37,019 nt of DNA from JAHBNG01 sp039028975 (GCA_039028975.1 JBCCHB010000158.1:1-37019), one strand, 5' to 3'. Counted from the first letter of the stretch, positions 17,092 to 25,326 are shown. Notes: generated by a model from the sequence alone, not told the origin. A program made the numbers and translations.

Positions 17092-17198
17092 CCCGTCAGT
17101 GGTCAGCAGTCGGTGGTCAGTAGGTCAGTGAGGAGGGGATCTGCTTTTGCCTACCGATTACCGACCTACCGATTACCTACCCACCGAACACCTACCTA
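17092..17198. repeat. Long hairpin of short tandem words between SBP and dppB (set B)
   Basis: On the plus strand, 17096-17131 is a row of GTCAGTG/GTCGGTG-type 7-bp words. After a roughly 20-nt loop, 17151-17196 holds the inverse words CTACCGATTACCGACCTACC. In the minus-strand mRNA these make a long imperfect stem that starts inside the SBP stop codon (TAG at 17196-17198) and ends 9 nt before the dppB start. The same arrangement occurs in the set C importer at 29621-29770, with related words. Such hairpins can stabilise the SBP message and dampen permease expression. Confidence 0.75.
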
Positions 17199-18935
17199 CT
17201 GTGCCAACCACCACGTATGCGGATTCCGTTCCGGCCAGACAATGTTGGTCCACTGGCGGAATTGGTAGTTGCAGGCACTTTTGTTGATGGCGTGTCGGCG
17301 ATCCTGTTGATAGAGCGTCATGTGGAGGATCTCATCATTGGTGATTTCGCTGATCTCATACCACATAGCTTGACGTTTTTCCGTATCCGGCTCGACTAGC
17401 GAGGCGTTGACCATTTCATCGATCTCGTCATTACAGTACTGGGAACCGTTGAAGCCAGACGGCGGCAAATTTTCACAAGAATAACGGGGATACTCAAAGG
17501 GTAACGCCACGCCACAGCAGCCGTAGCCCAAGTCAAAATCGGGCTCTTCGTAGAAGCGCGCCACAAAAGTCGGACCATCCATATGCTCGATTGCAACTTG
17601 GATCCCAGCATCCGCCCAATATTGCTGCATGGCGGCCACCACACTGCGATCTAACTCAGACTGATAGTAGGTGATGAACTTGAGTTCCTGGCTAGAATCC
17701 CACCCTGCTTCGGCCAGCAGATCCTTGGCCTTCTCTGGGTTATATTCATAAGTAGGAATGTCAGGGCTAATCCATTCGCCTCGCGGATCTACATTGGCAT
17801 ACTCATACGCCAGTGCCTGACCAGGACCATAGATGCCTTCCACAATCGCGGTGCGGTCAATGGCATAGACCAACGCCTGCAGCACGCGCTTATCCTCAAA
17901 GCGACTGTGGTTGGGCCAGATGGACATGGCACCCGGCAGCGGTGCGCCGACAACGGTTAAGTCAGCGTTCTCTTCAACCCGCTCACGATCCAGGCCATTG
18001 ACCATATTGCCGATCTGAATTTCATCCGCCTCCAAGCCGGGCATCCATGAAGCCACGGAAGATAGACCAATGCGGAAGATCAAGCGGTCCAGGTGGGGCC
18101 GACCCTGGTAGTACTCCTCAAAGGCTTCCAAAATGTAAAACTGATCCGGTTCAAACTCAGCCATTTTGAAGGGGCCGGATCCGATAATGTTTTCGCGCGC
18201 GGACTCAGATTCACGCATATCGGCAAAGGCCATGCCTTCCCAAACGTGCTTGGGGAAGAGATTCAGTCCACCCATGCCATAGAAAAAATCGGCTCTTGGT
18301 TCGCTCAACGTGATCTCGACAGTGAAGTCATCAAGTACCTGAACACCAGTAATTTCTTCGGAGTCGCCACTGGCAAATTCCTCGGTGCCAGCAATGTTAA
18401 AGAGGGGTAAAGTGGTACGCGTGGGTATGTTGGTGTCTGGGTGCCAGAACATCTCAATCGTCCACTTGATGTCATCGGCCATTAGCTGTTCGCCATCGTG
18501 CCAAAGCACATCATCGCGTAGGTAATAGGTGTAAGTTAGGCCATCTTCGGAGACGTCCCAGCTTGCGGCCACGTCCGGCACAATCTCTAGCGTGTTAATA
18601 TCCAGATCCACTAGCTGGCTAAAGAGAAAGCTCTCATTGGTTGATGAGCGAGACAGCCAATTTTCGCCGGCCATGGCTTGGTCGGCAAAGGCCATGGTCA
18701 GCGTCCCTCCACCGACGGGTTCGCCTTCACACTGATTTACCCACGGTGTGCTGTTCGCTACTTCTTCGTTCGCCAGCGCCTCCGCTTCTTCTACCGCGGC
18801 TTCGGTTGTCGCTGGTTCTGCATCCGCAGCTGTGGTCGTGTCATCTGCTGGAACGAGCGACGCCCCACAAGCAGAGACCAACAACCCAACCAGTAGTAAC
18901 GTACTGATCCAGATGAAATGATTTATTCGTAGCAT
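17196..18935 (-). CDS. Extracellular solute-binding lipoprotein, family 5 (set B)
   Basis: This 579-aa protein captures the substrate outside the membrane for the set B permeases. It has a signal peptide with lipobox LVSAC (Cys23) and an Ala/Thr/Glu-rich linker, then the SBP_bac_5 domain starting GGTLTMAFADQ, with the family segment SWDVSEDGLTYTYYLRDDVLWHDG (about residues 110-133). Late Cys residues (YGCCG, YSCENLP) may form disulfides. I chose the ATG at 18933-18935 because AGGAGG lies 4 nt upstream; an earlier ATG has no such site. It is the first gene of the set B unit, behind a leader with operator-like palindromes. Confidence 0.93.
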   Translation of the reverse strand: MLRINHFIWISTLLLVGLLVSACGASLVPADDTTTAADAEPATTEAAVEEAEALANEEVANSTPWVNQCEGEPVGGGTLTMAFADQAMAGENWLSRSSTNESFLFSQLVDLDINTLEIVPDVAASWDVSEDGLTYTYYLRDDVLWHDGEQLMADDIKWTIEMFWHPDTNIPTRTTLPLFNIAGTEEFASGDSEEITGVQVLDDFTVEITLSEPRADFFYGMGGLNLFPKHVWEGMAFADMRESESARENIIGSGPFKMAEFEPDQFYILEAFEEYYQGRPHLDRLIFRIGLSSVASWMPGLEADEIQIGNMVNGLDRERVEENADLTVVGAPLPGAMSIWPNHSRFEDKRVLQALVYAIDRTAIVEGIYGPGQALAYEYANVDPRGEWISPDIPTYEYNPEKAKDLLAEAGWDSSQELKFITYYQSELDRSVVAAMQQYWADAGIQVAIEHMDGPTFVARFYEEPDFDLGYGCCGVALPFEYPRYSCENLPPSGFNGSQYCNDEIDEMVNASLVEPDTEKRQAMWYEISEITNDEILHMTLYQQDRRHAINKSACNYQFRQWTNIVWPERNPHTWWLAQ

Positions 18936-18956
18936 GTTTCCTCCTGAAGGTAGACT

Positions 18957-18986
18957 TGAATCAACGTAAATCAACGTAAATCAACT
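18957..18986. repeat. 10-bp tandem repeat in the SBP leader
   Basis: The unit TCAACGTAAA appears at 18961-18970 and 18971-18980, with a third partial copy TCAACTA following and a partial one before. It lies 22-50 nt upstream of the SBP start codon, ahead of its ribosome-binding site. Its role is unknown. Confidence 0.7.
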
Positions 18987-19020
18987 ACAGCAATGCAGGG
19001 TACTATCGATACTCAGCTCC

Positions 19021-19078
19021 GTTTGAAAACAGGTGTATTGTCTCTCTGGTAAAGCTTTGGAAAACAACTGTTTTCAAA
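19021..19078. promoter_or_regulatory. Candidate operator pair upstream of the set B importer
   Basis: A perfect interrupted palindrome GAAAACA-AC-TGTTTTC lies at 19060-19075. Its minus-strand reading, GTTTTGAAAACAGTTG, resembles GTTTGAAAACAGGTG at 19021-19035, giving two related sites in opposite orientation about 40 bp apart. This layout suits a dimeric repressor such as a LacI/GntR-type protein, which would be encoded elsewhere. The sites lie 86-143 bp before the SBP start codon. Confidence 0.5.
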
Positions 19079-19147
19079 ACGACCGCAGTATAGCTTTGAT
19101 AGGGGGCGCCAAAGGAGGGAGAGATCTTAACACCTTGTATTTAGTAA

Positions 19148-19178
19148 ATTATACTATAGCACAGAACAGATATGGCAA
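19148..19178 (-). promoter_or_regulatory. Possible promoter of the set B importer operon
   Basis: On the minus strand TATAAT (19148-19153) is preceded, with a 19-nt spacer, by TTGCCA (19173-19178). The spacer is longer than ideal. If used, transcription would start near 19141 and the two operator-like palindromes would fall in the first 120 nt of the transcript. Confidence 0.35.
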
Positions 19179-19195
19179 CAATCACTTTATAGCTC

Positions 19196-20035
19196 TTATC
19201 CTACTTCATTTCCCCTCAAAATCGTCTGTTGATAACGGCGCTCCATCTCCGGCCCTTGCTGCTTGACATACTCTGCCTCAGCCACACGTGCCACTTCTGT
19301 TGATGGCGGCAGCGGGATGGCAATCTCCGCCTTAGTGATCTGGTCGTTGCCCCACTTGTAGGCCACAATTTCACCCTTGCTGATGATCAGGTTCATGCCT
19401 ACATTGGCTTCGACAATCGGTACACCATTTTCGCGGGCGCGGGCCAGCACCGTCTGGTTTTGGGCCTTGGCTCGACTACCATAGGAGGGAATAAAGATAA
19501 CCCGAGCACCATCCAACACCAGCGTACGCACAATCAGCGGATTCCAGCGGTCGTTACAGATGACAATGCCCGCACGCCCAATAGGAGTGTCAAAGGCGCG
19601 GATCTGCTTGCCGACGCGATTATAGGTCCAGGAAGCGTGGGTGCCTTCGGCCAGCTGTACCTTGTGGTATTTGCCACAGATGTCGCCTTCAGCATCCAGA
19701 AAGACCGCGGCATTGTAGACCTCATCGCCGATGCGCTCGGCAAAGCCAAAGCAGAGACAGGTTTGCAACTGGCGGGCTAAAGCCTGAAAGCGTTGAATGT
19801 AGGGACCGTCTATTGGCTCTGCTATGGCCAGCATCTCTACTGCTGGTTTGCGCCCCTCATAGATATCGGAGACTACATATCCCTCCAGCGCTCCTTCGAT
19901 AATCAAGATAACGTGGGGTTTTTCCTTGGCTGCCTCCACAAAGAGTGCCTCCATACGCTCCGCATTGGCGGCTTTGTCCCACTTTTTGGGTTTGAATGAG
20001 ATGGCGGAGGCGGTTACGGTTTCGCAGCCGATCAT
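19196..20035 (-). CDS. Carbon-nitrogen hydrolase (nitrilase/amidase superfamily)
   Basis: This 279-aa enzyme carries the superfamily's Glu-Lys-Cys triad in recognisable settings: Glu47 in LIIEGALEG, Lys125 in GKYHKVQL and the nucleophile Cys160 in GIVICNDRWNPL. Such enzymes hydrolyse amides, N-carbamoyl groups or nitriles in the cytoplasm. The motif C-N-D-R-W resembles the C-x-D-x-R/W setting of N-carbamoylases and aliphatic amidases, so an amide-type substrate is more likely than a nitrile. Its start overlaps the stop of the upstream Gfo/Idh gene by 4 bp (ATGA), so the two are translationally coupled and probably act in one pathway. Confidence 0.9.
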   Translation of the reverse strand: MIGCETVTASAISFKPKKWDKAANAERMEALFVEAAKEKPHVILIIEGALEGYVVSDIYEGRKPAVEMLAIAEPIDGPYIQRFQALARQLQTCLCFGFAERIGDEVYNAAVFLDAEGDICGKYHKVQLAEGTHASWTYNRVGKQIRAFDTPIGRAGIVICNDRWNPLIVRTLVLDGARVIFIPSYGSRAKAQNQTVLARARENGVPIVEANVGMNLIISKGEIVAYKWGNDQITKAEIAIPLPPSTEVARVAEAEYVKQQGPEMERRYQQTILRGNEVG

Positions 20036-21132
20036 GAAAATTGCCCCGCTTCGCGCAGCCGATAAAGGGCCGAATCGCGCTGCTGCAGGGGAAACGCCAC
20101 AGGCACATTTCCCTGTAGTTGGGACTCATAGATGCCCATTACCATCTCCAGCGAGGCCACCCCATCTTCACCCGTGGAGCTAGGCGTGGCACCCGTCTCG
20201 ATACAGTCGACCAACTCGGCCATAGCCGTCGCGATGGAACTGGCCTCGGTCACTTCCGGAAATGGTTCAGGTGTCAGTGAATACCACTCGATGCGTGGAT
20301 CTGGCTCATTGAGATGGTCGGTCTGGTCGACGCTGCTGCACCAGCGGTTGCCCAGGTTACCAAGCACTATCAGCCCATCGGTCCCCTGGATCTCCAGCTC
20401 AAAGCGATTGTAGCGGGTGATTTCGCTGGACATAGCAACGCCGTTGATACCATTTTGGAAGGTAAAGATGGCGTCGCTGATATCCTCAACCTGGAAGGGC
20501 TGGACGCGGCGCTGCGCTGTGCCGACAACCGAAGCCACGTCTCCACCAAACATGCGGAAGAGATCGAAGGTGTGAACCGCGTCATGAATCAGCGGACCCT
20601 CTTCGTCAGCAACCCAGGCTGGGAAGGGTTTGATGCCCTGGCAGATACCCAGTAGCGACACAATCTCGCCGATTTGTCCCTGCTCAACCATGGCTTTGGC
20701 CTTGCGATGGGCCGGATCCCAACGTCGCGAGTGATTGACCGAGAGCACGCAGCCAGTACGCTTACACGCCTCCACAATTGCGTCGCCATCGGCCAGTGAA
20801 AGGGCCAGCGGTTTCTCACAAAGAATGCCCTTGGCCCCTACGGCCACCGCCGCCTCCACAATGGGCAAATGCAGGCCAGGATGGGTGGCTATGCAGACAA
20901 TGTCAAGCTGCTCTTGTTCGAACATCTCTCGGTAGTCGAGGTAGAGCGCGTCGATATCCCACCGACTGCCAAACCACTGAAGATGCTCTTCGCCCCGGCT
21001 ACTGCCAGTAACGAGGTCGATGTGGGGGTGAACAGCCATTGCACCAGCGTGGGTTAGTGGTGTGGGCGGGTCTGTTTCCCACAAGGTGCCGATTCGACCG
21101 CAACCAACCAAGCCACCTCTGTATGTTGTCAT
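20032..21132 (-). CDS. Gfo/Idh/MocA family oxidoreductase, canonical
   Basis: The protein is 366 aa. The glycine loop GLVGCGRIGTLW (residues 7-18) and the EKP motif (106-108) are intact, and NHSRRWDPAH begins the second domain, with DAVHTFDLFRMFGG forming the family's His/Asp helix (catalytic His and Asp in relatives). It is preceded by the His-motif protein at 21160-22194 (27 bp gap, AGGAG before the start) and coupled by a 4-bp overlap to the nitrilase. It therefore forms a canonical/His-motif pair like those of modules B and C. Confidence 0.9.
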   Translation of the reverse strand: MTTYRGGLVGCGRIGTLWETDPPTPLTHAGAMAVHPHIDLVTGSSRGEEHLQWFGSRWDIDALYLDYREMFEQEQLDIVCIATHPGLHLPIVEAAVAVGAKGILCEKPLALSLADGDAIVEACKRTGCVLSVNHSRRWDPAHRKAKAMVEQGQIGEIVSLLGICQGIKPFPAWVADEEGPLIHDAVHTFDLFRMFGGDVASVVGTAQRRVQPFQVEDISDAIFTFQNGINGVAMSSEITRYNRFELEIQGTDGLIVLGNLGNRWCSSVDQTDHLNEPDPRIEWYSLTPEPFPEVTEASSIATAMAELVDCIETGATPSSTGEDGVASLEMVMGIYESQLQGNVPVAFPLQQRDSALYRLREAGQFS

Positions 21133-21159
21133 AGGGATCTCCTATATGAGATTTGCGGA

Positions 21160-22194
21160 TTATAACGATATTGTGCGACCCGTCTCTGCCGACTCGTGGG
21201 CGGCCTCAATAATTTGTAGCGACTTGATGGCATCATCCACCGTGTAGCCGCTGCTGCCTTCACCGCGGATGGCGGCGGCAAATGCTTTCACCAAGGCGTA
21301 TCCTTCCGCGCCATACCCACCCACATCGGGCGACGGCATTTCGAATCGACGCAGCGGTGCACCAGCCCAATCAGGGTGGGTGCTCTTAATTGTGCAGGCT
21401 TCTTCCGCCTGCTCCCATTTGGCCCAGCCATCAGAACCGCGTAGCCCAATCGAAATCTCGCCATCTCCCGACGTGAAGTAGCCGCAGTGGAGCGTGCCAA
21501 TCATGCCGTTATCAAATTGAAATGAGACGGAGGCTGCGTCCTCGACGTCGATATTGTGGCCACCCACATTGGCCTCAATGGCGCTTACTTTGGTGATTTC
21601 GGCACTGGTGAGATAGCGCATCAGATCGATCCAATGGCATCCTAACCAGTTGAGAATGCCGCCACCCGCTTCCGCTTTCTTAAAGTACCAGGTGCTGGGG
21701 CCGCGCCGCGCCACGCTGGAGGTGACGAAGCGAATGTCAATCGAGTAAGGATTTCCCAAGAGACCATTGTCGTAGGCTGCCTTGATCTGATTTCCAATGG
21801 TGTGGAAACGCCAGGAGTAACCACATGAGAAGTGGAGATTGTTGCGCGCGACAGCTTCTGCCAGCAGCGTCAACTGGTCGGAATGGATGGCAAAGGGTTT
21901 TTCTCCCCAGACGTGAACACCCGCCTCTGCCACTTTTAGCATCCAATCGGGCATCTCTTTGAGATATGTCGAGACCATGACCGCATCTGGCTGGGCTTTG
22001 TCGAGCAACTCATCCAACGTATTGTAAAATGGAACATGCTGGACATCAGGCTTGAGGTTTGGGCGAACAGCGTCAGGATTGGGATCATAAAAGCCCACTA
22101 ATTCGATCTCATCTTCCAAAAGCATTAACGTATCGCGGAACATATTGGCGTGCATGAGGGAGACGCCAGCTTGGGCAAAACGGATTTTTTTCAA
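21160..22194 (-). CDS. Gfo/Idh/MocA family oxidoreductase, His-motif subfamily, TTG start
   Basis: The protein is 344 aa. The nucleotide-binding loop reads AQAGVSLMHANMF (residues 7-19) instead of GxGxxG, while EKP (98-100) is retained. Subfamily marks include GGGILNWLGCHWIDL, the THPDWAGAPLRRF loop and the tail AAHESAETGRTISL. The start codon is TTG (CAA on the plus strand at 22192-22194) with AAGGAG 7 nt upstream; no better ATG exists nearby. It is the first gene of the long minus-strand run and has a 477-bp region with structured elements ahead of it. Confidence 0.88.
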   Translation of the reverse strand: MKKIRFAQAGVSLMHANMFRDTLMLLEDEIELVGFYDPNPDAVRPNLKPDVQHVPFYNTLDELLDKAQPDAVMVSTYLKEMPDWMLKVAEAGVHVWGEKPFAIHSDQLTLLAEAVARNNLHFSCGYSWRFHTIGNQIKAAYDNGLLGNPYSIDIRFVTSSVARRGPSTWYFKKAEAGGGILNWLGCHWIDLMRYLTSAEITKVSAIEANVGGHNIDVEDAASVSFQFDNGMIGTLHCGYFTSGDGEISIGLRGSDGWAKWEQAEEACTIKSTHPDWAGAPLRRFEMPSPDVGGYGAEGYALVKAFAAAIRGEGSSGYTVDDAIKSLQIIEAAHESAETGRTISL

Positions 22195-22221
22195 TTTGGT
22201 TCTCCTTATCTACCTTAGTAT

Positions 22222-22338
22222 CTATCCGAAAAGTTCTGTGAAGACGTAGTCTCGCTCGAGTAGTAACGGGACTTATAACCACTTTTCGGATAGGCTCTTA
22301 GGAGGTTTTGAAAAGGGAAGGCATACCCGTCTTCACAG
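22222..22338. repeat. Two interleaved perfect inverted repeats upstream of the Gfo/Idh operon
   Basis: CTATCCGAAAAGT (22222-22234) pairs with ACTTTTCGGATAG (22281-22293), and CTGTGAAGACG (22236-22246) pairs with CGTCTTCACAG (22328-22338). The arms cross in the order L1-L2-R1-R2. This would be a pseudoknot in RNA, or the remains of nested element ends in DNA. The region is the leader of the minus-strand gene starting at 22194. Confidence 0.7.
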
Positions 22339-22374
22339 GTCCAAGTTTCTCTGGAGGTCTATAGGGATAAATTA

Positions 22375-22500
22375 GATTTCGCCATCGCTGGTGGCTCAGG
22401 TCGGACGGCCCCAAACGGCTGCGGCAAAATCTAGGGGCCTTCGGTCGTATTAACGAACTGGCCGAATTCAACATCCACAATTCATTGTCGATATCACAGC
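22375..22500 (-). ncRNA. Structured intergenic element, copy A (candidate RNA motif or MITE)
   Basis: Read on the minus strand, this segment contains CCGAAGGCCCC, a 21-nt loop, GGGGCCGTC and then CCTGAGCCACCAGCGATGGCGAAA. The GGCCCC/GGGGCC stem uses 22434-22439 and 22407-22412, and a second small GCC-GGC hairpin follows. A diverged copy lies at 31960-32085. Both stand upstream of a Gfo/Idh gene in the sense direction. The rest of 22195-22671 holds the interleaved repeats and the divergent promoter described separately. Confidence 0.45.
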
Positions 22501-22632
22501 CGTTAGGGCCTACAAAACGGTTTGGGGGGTTGGAAAAGATAGGATTAGTTGTAGGGTAGCATGAAACGCTTTGGGCGTCAAAGTAAAAAAAAGCCTCATC
22601 AACATGGTGCTAGGCCATCAAATTTAGCGCGT

Positions 22633-22662
22633 TTGACAAAGCCTTCTCGCTAAGCCGATAAT
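22633..22662 (+). promoter_or_regulatory. Promoter giving a leaderless or near-leaderless transcript
   Basis: TTGACA (22633-22638), an 18-nt spacer and GATAAT (22657-22662) lie directly before the ATG at 22672, only 9 nt after the -10 box. Transcription should start at or within 1-3 nt of the start codon. This agrees with the absence of a Shine-Dalgarno sequence there. Confidence 0.6.
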
Positions 22663-22671
22663 CAGTAGACT

Positions 22672-23277
22672 ATGCAAAGAAACATCGAATCCACCAATGT
22701 TATCTGGGCCGGGATCCACTACCTGCTCTATCTACGTCAGCCAAATCAGGAAGAGAGTGTCCGTTTGAGCCTCTTCGAAACTGAGTATTCCCCACATGGT
22801 GGCGGTAATGCAGCCTTTCTTTATGTGGCCCCCAATATCGAAACGAAAAACCTCTCATTAGGGATCTACGCAGACAATCCAGCCTTGGCCCAATGGCTCT
22901 TTGAGACTATGTATCAGGGCCGAGATAATCTGCTGGCTGCTACAGGCGATAACATGGTTACAGCGCGCTTCACCCGTAGCGGCGATCTGCGCCGTGACGT
23001 GACGATTCACATCGACACCAGCCATGGGGCCATTGAGGCGCGCTGGGCTAATCTCGAGCCACCTTTTGTCCACCACGGCCCAGGTGCTATTGGGACTGTT
23101 TACACCTATTGTCTCTTTGTCACCGCACCGATAGCGCAGATTCGAGTCGAAGATGTAGAGATACCGGGCCAGCTCTACGACCGAGAAGATTGGCAACCGT
23201 TGTTAGGAAGGTCGCTTAGCTCCTGCCTCATTGGATGGGAGATGTGGACAGGAATCGAGGAGCAGGGCGCAAAATGA
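22672..23277 (+). CDS. Hypothetical protein coupled to a Gfo/Idh gene
   Basis: I do not recognise this 201-aa protein. It has no signal peptide and a strand-rich pattern with aromatic residues (IWAGIHYLLYLRQ; GAIEARWANLEPPFVHHGPG), suggesting a small beta-barrel or lipocalin-like fold, but that is a guess. It overlaps the following Gfo/Idh gene by 4 bp (ATGA, 23274-23277). It is likely expressed from the promoter at 22633-22662 as a leaderless message. Coupling to an oxidoreductase suggests a partner or accessory role. It is divergent to the long minus-strand operon. Confidence 0.75.
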   Translation: MQRNIESTNVIWAGIHYLLYLRQPNQEESVRLSLFETEYSPHGGGNAAFLYVAPNIETKNLSLGIYADNPALAQWLFETMYQGRDNLLAATGDNMVTARFTRSGDLRRDVTIHIDTSHGAIEARWANLEPPFVHHGPGAIGTVYTYCLFVTAPIAQIRVEDVEIPGQLYDREDWQPLLGRSLSSCLIGWEMWTGIEEQGAK

Positions 23278-24365
23278 GCACCGGACCCCTGAAAGCCGCC
23301 ATGATCGGTCTGCGTATTCACGCAGGAACGCTGGATCCAGACAAGAATCACGGTCTGCTTAAATCGTTCAACGCCCATCCTGATGTTGATGTGATGGCCT
23401 ACTGTGAATGGGATACGACCGAAGCGGCCGCCCTTGATGCGATTGGTCGTATGCATCCAACAGCCCGCATTTACACTGACTTGGATGAATTGCTGACCAA
23501 CGAAGTCTTCGAGCTGGCTGTGATTATGCTGCCGCCCAACGAAGCCATACGCGCCGCACTGCGTCTGGTTGAAGCGGGCAAACATCTCTATATCGAGAAG
23601 CAGGCCGCTCAGACCGCTGCCCAACTGGAGCCATTGCGTGCTATCGCCCAGCAGAATGAGGTTGTGATCCAGGTCGGTTATCCCTGGCCGTGCCATCCCG
23701 TTGCCAAAGCGATTAAGCAGCACATTGAGGCAGGAGATTTGGGACGTTTGGCCGCGATGGAGGCGCGCCTGGTTACCACAGGCATAGGACCGGGGCTGCG
23801 CGATCCCAAACATTGGATGTATCGGAAGGATGGTGAGGGCGGTGGTATGCTCCATATGGAAGGAGGCCACTGGCTAACCCTCTTTCGCTTCTTTGCGAAT
23901 GCACGAGTAAAGTCAGTTACAGCGCTTTGCAGTCGTGTAATCGGCAATATTGAAGAAGGCTTAGAAGATGTCGTAACGGTTGCACTCGAATTTGACAGTG
24001 GCGTTCACGCGTCTCTGCATATGGGCTACCTACTCCCCGCTGTTGGGCCGCGTAACGATATGTTCTTTGCTTTGCGCGGAACTCAGGGGACGGCTACATG
24101 GCCAGAGCCAGGCAGTGGAGCCTACACGGTAGCCAGCGGCACACCGAACTGGGCAAGCGCACCCGTGCGCAGCTATAACCTGGACCTTGCGCCGCGGCCA
24201 GTCTATGCAGACCAGTGGGGCTACGAATTTGTGGCAGACTTTGTGCGCGCCATTCGTAAGCAGCGAGAGCCGTTGGTCAGCCTTGATGATGCGGTTCATG
24301 TATTGCAGATCATAGATGCGGCGTATGAGTCTTCCCAAAGCGGCCGCCGCATTACGTTAGGCTAA
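23274..24365 (+). CDS. Gfo/Idh/MocA family oxidoreductase, His-motif subfamily, EKQ variant
   Basis: The protein is 363 aa from the ATG at 23274, which overlaps the preceding stop codon and has GAGGAG upstream; the frame is open 13 codons earlier. The nucleotide-binding loop is MIGLRIHAGTL (residues 10-20), with no GxGxxG. The lysine motif is EKQ (108-110) instead of EKP. The centre GGGMLHMEGGHWLTL lacks the Cys and Asp seen in the other subfamily members (LGCHxID), and the tail AAYESSQSGRRITLG is conserved. The loss of several canonical positions suggests an unusual reaction or a non-catalytic partner. Confidence 0.87.
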   Translation: MSTGPLKAAMIGLRIHAGTLDPDKNHGLLKSFNAHPDVDVMAYCEWDTTEAAALDAIGRMHPTARIYTDLDELLTNEVFELAVIMLPPNEAIRAALRLVEAGKHLYIEKQAAQTAAQLEPLRAIAQQNEVVIQVGYPWPCHPVAKAIKQHIEAGDLGRLAAMEARLVTTGIGPGLRDPKHWMYRKDGEGGGMLHMEGGHWLTLFRFFANARVKSVTALCSRVIGNIEEGLEDVVTVALEFDSGVHASLHMGYLLPAVGPRNDMFFALRGTQGTATWPEPGSGAYTVASGTPNWASAPVRSYNLDLAPRPVYADQWGYEFVADFVRAIRKQREPLVSLDDAVHVLQIIDAAYESSQSGRRITLG

Positions 24366-24384
24366 TCCAGAAAATTAATTACCT

Positions 24385-24440
24385 ACAGGAAGAACGAAAA
24401 GGACAAGATGTTTTCTTCCTGCTCTTCTCGCTCTTCCTGT
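24385..24440 (-). repeat. Hairpin repeat related to 339-398
   Basis: The left arm ACAGGAAGAACGAAAAGGAC (from 24385) pairs with the right arm, which reads TCTTCCTGCTCTTCTCG CTCTTCCTGT across 24414-24440. The mismatches are A against G throughout, so an RNA copied from the minus strand would pair with G-U wobbles whereas the plus-strand RNA has A-C mismatches; hence the minus orientation given. It lies between the Gfo/Idh and creatininase genes. Confidence 0.55.
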
Positions 24441-24504
24441 AAATTATTGGGTATTTTAATTTGTGCAATGGCCTTATCGTATTTGCAAAAACAAGGAGCC
24501 AACC

Positions 24505-25317
24505 ATGAAATACCGCTATGCCGAAATGATCTGGCACGAGACCAAAGAGGCTGCCGAAGAGGGCCGCGTCGCCGTGATCCCTGTTGCCACCTACGAAGAT
24601 CACGGCCCTCACCTGCCAGTCGATGTGGATGTGGTGCTCTGTACCGAGATCTGCGAGCGGGCCGTGGCGCGGATTCCCAGCGAAGCCGTAGTAATCCCGC
24701 CAGTCCTCCACGGCTACAGCCCTCACCATATGGACTTTCACGGCACCATCACCATTACCTGGGATACCTTTATCCGCTACGTCAAGGATGTCTGTTGCAG
24801 TTTGGCCCATCATGGGTTTACTCATATCCTGATCGTCAACGGGCACGGCAGTAATGCTTCACCACTGGACTTGGCTGCACGGCTTTCCATTATCGACTAC
24901 GAAGGGCAAATTCTGTGCGCGTCTGTCAGCCATTGGGACTTGCGCAAGGTCAAAGAGGCAGCGAAAACCCTGCGCGACTCCGATCATGGCGGTGCGGCCC
25001 ACGCTGGCGAGTATGAGACTTCTTTGTATCTGGCGTTGCGCCCCGATCTGGTCGATATGAGCAAAGCCGTGGACGAGCGAACCCCGTTGTCGCCCAGCTT
25101 TCAGATCGATCTGCTGGCGGGCACCCATCCAAAAGGTTCGGCCGCCCGCCTGACACCTTATTGGAGCGTACAGACTGGCAGCAGCGTTTTGGGCGATGCC
25201 ACCAAAGCAACCAAGGAGAAGGGGGAGCAGTTTCTGGAAGCGGCAGTTGAGGGACTGATTGAGCTTATTCGTGAACTACGAGAAACGCCCATTCTGCCGC
25301 GGCGAAATCAGCATTAA
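24505..25317 (+). CDS. Creatininase-family amidohydrolase
   Basis: This 270-aa cytoplasmic metalloenzyme has the family's metal site: Glu31 and His33 in TYEDHGPHLPVDVD with Asp40/42, the conserved NGHGSN (112-117), and HAGEYETS (166-173) supplying the later His/Glu ligands. Relatives hydrolyse creatinine, N-formyl lactams or the mycofactocin precursor; the family name does not fix the substrate. I chose the ATG at 24505 with AAGGAG 6 nt upstream over one 14 codons earlier. It follows a Gfo/Idh gene after a hairpin and converges with the PhyH gene, with only 9 bp between their stops. Confidence 0.9.
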   Translation: MKYRYAEMIWHETKEAAEEGRVAVIPVATYEDHGPHLPVDVDVVLCTEICERAVARIPSEAVVIPPVLHGYSPHHMDFHGTITITWDTFIRYVKDVCCSLAHHGFTHILIVNGHGSNASPLDLAARLSIIDYEGQILCASVSHWDLRKVKEAAKTLRDSDHGGAAHAGEYETSLYLALRPDLVDMSKAVDERTPLSPSFQIDLLAGTHPKGSAARLTPYWSVQTGSSVLGDATKATKEKGEQFLEAAVEGLIELIRELRETPILPRRNQH

Positions 25318-25326
25318 GACTATACT

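Noticed and set aside
22298..22480. 60-aa minus-strand frame with a PSDLSxxRW stretch resembling the N-terminus of IS5-type transposases
   Set aside because: The frame covers structured element copy A. The homologous copy B at 31960-32085 has a stop codon in the same frame, and the conserved features are stems, not codons. A very old transposase fragment cannot be fully excluded.
23175..23870. 231-aa minus-strand frame
   Set aside because: It is antisense to the Gfo/Idh gene at 23274-24365, with no recognisable domain and low-complexity His/Gln content.
25318..25326. Bidirectional terminator between the convergent creatininase and PhyH genes
   Set aside because: Only 9 bp separate the stop codons and no hairpin with a T tract is visible.
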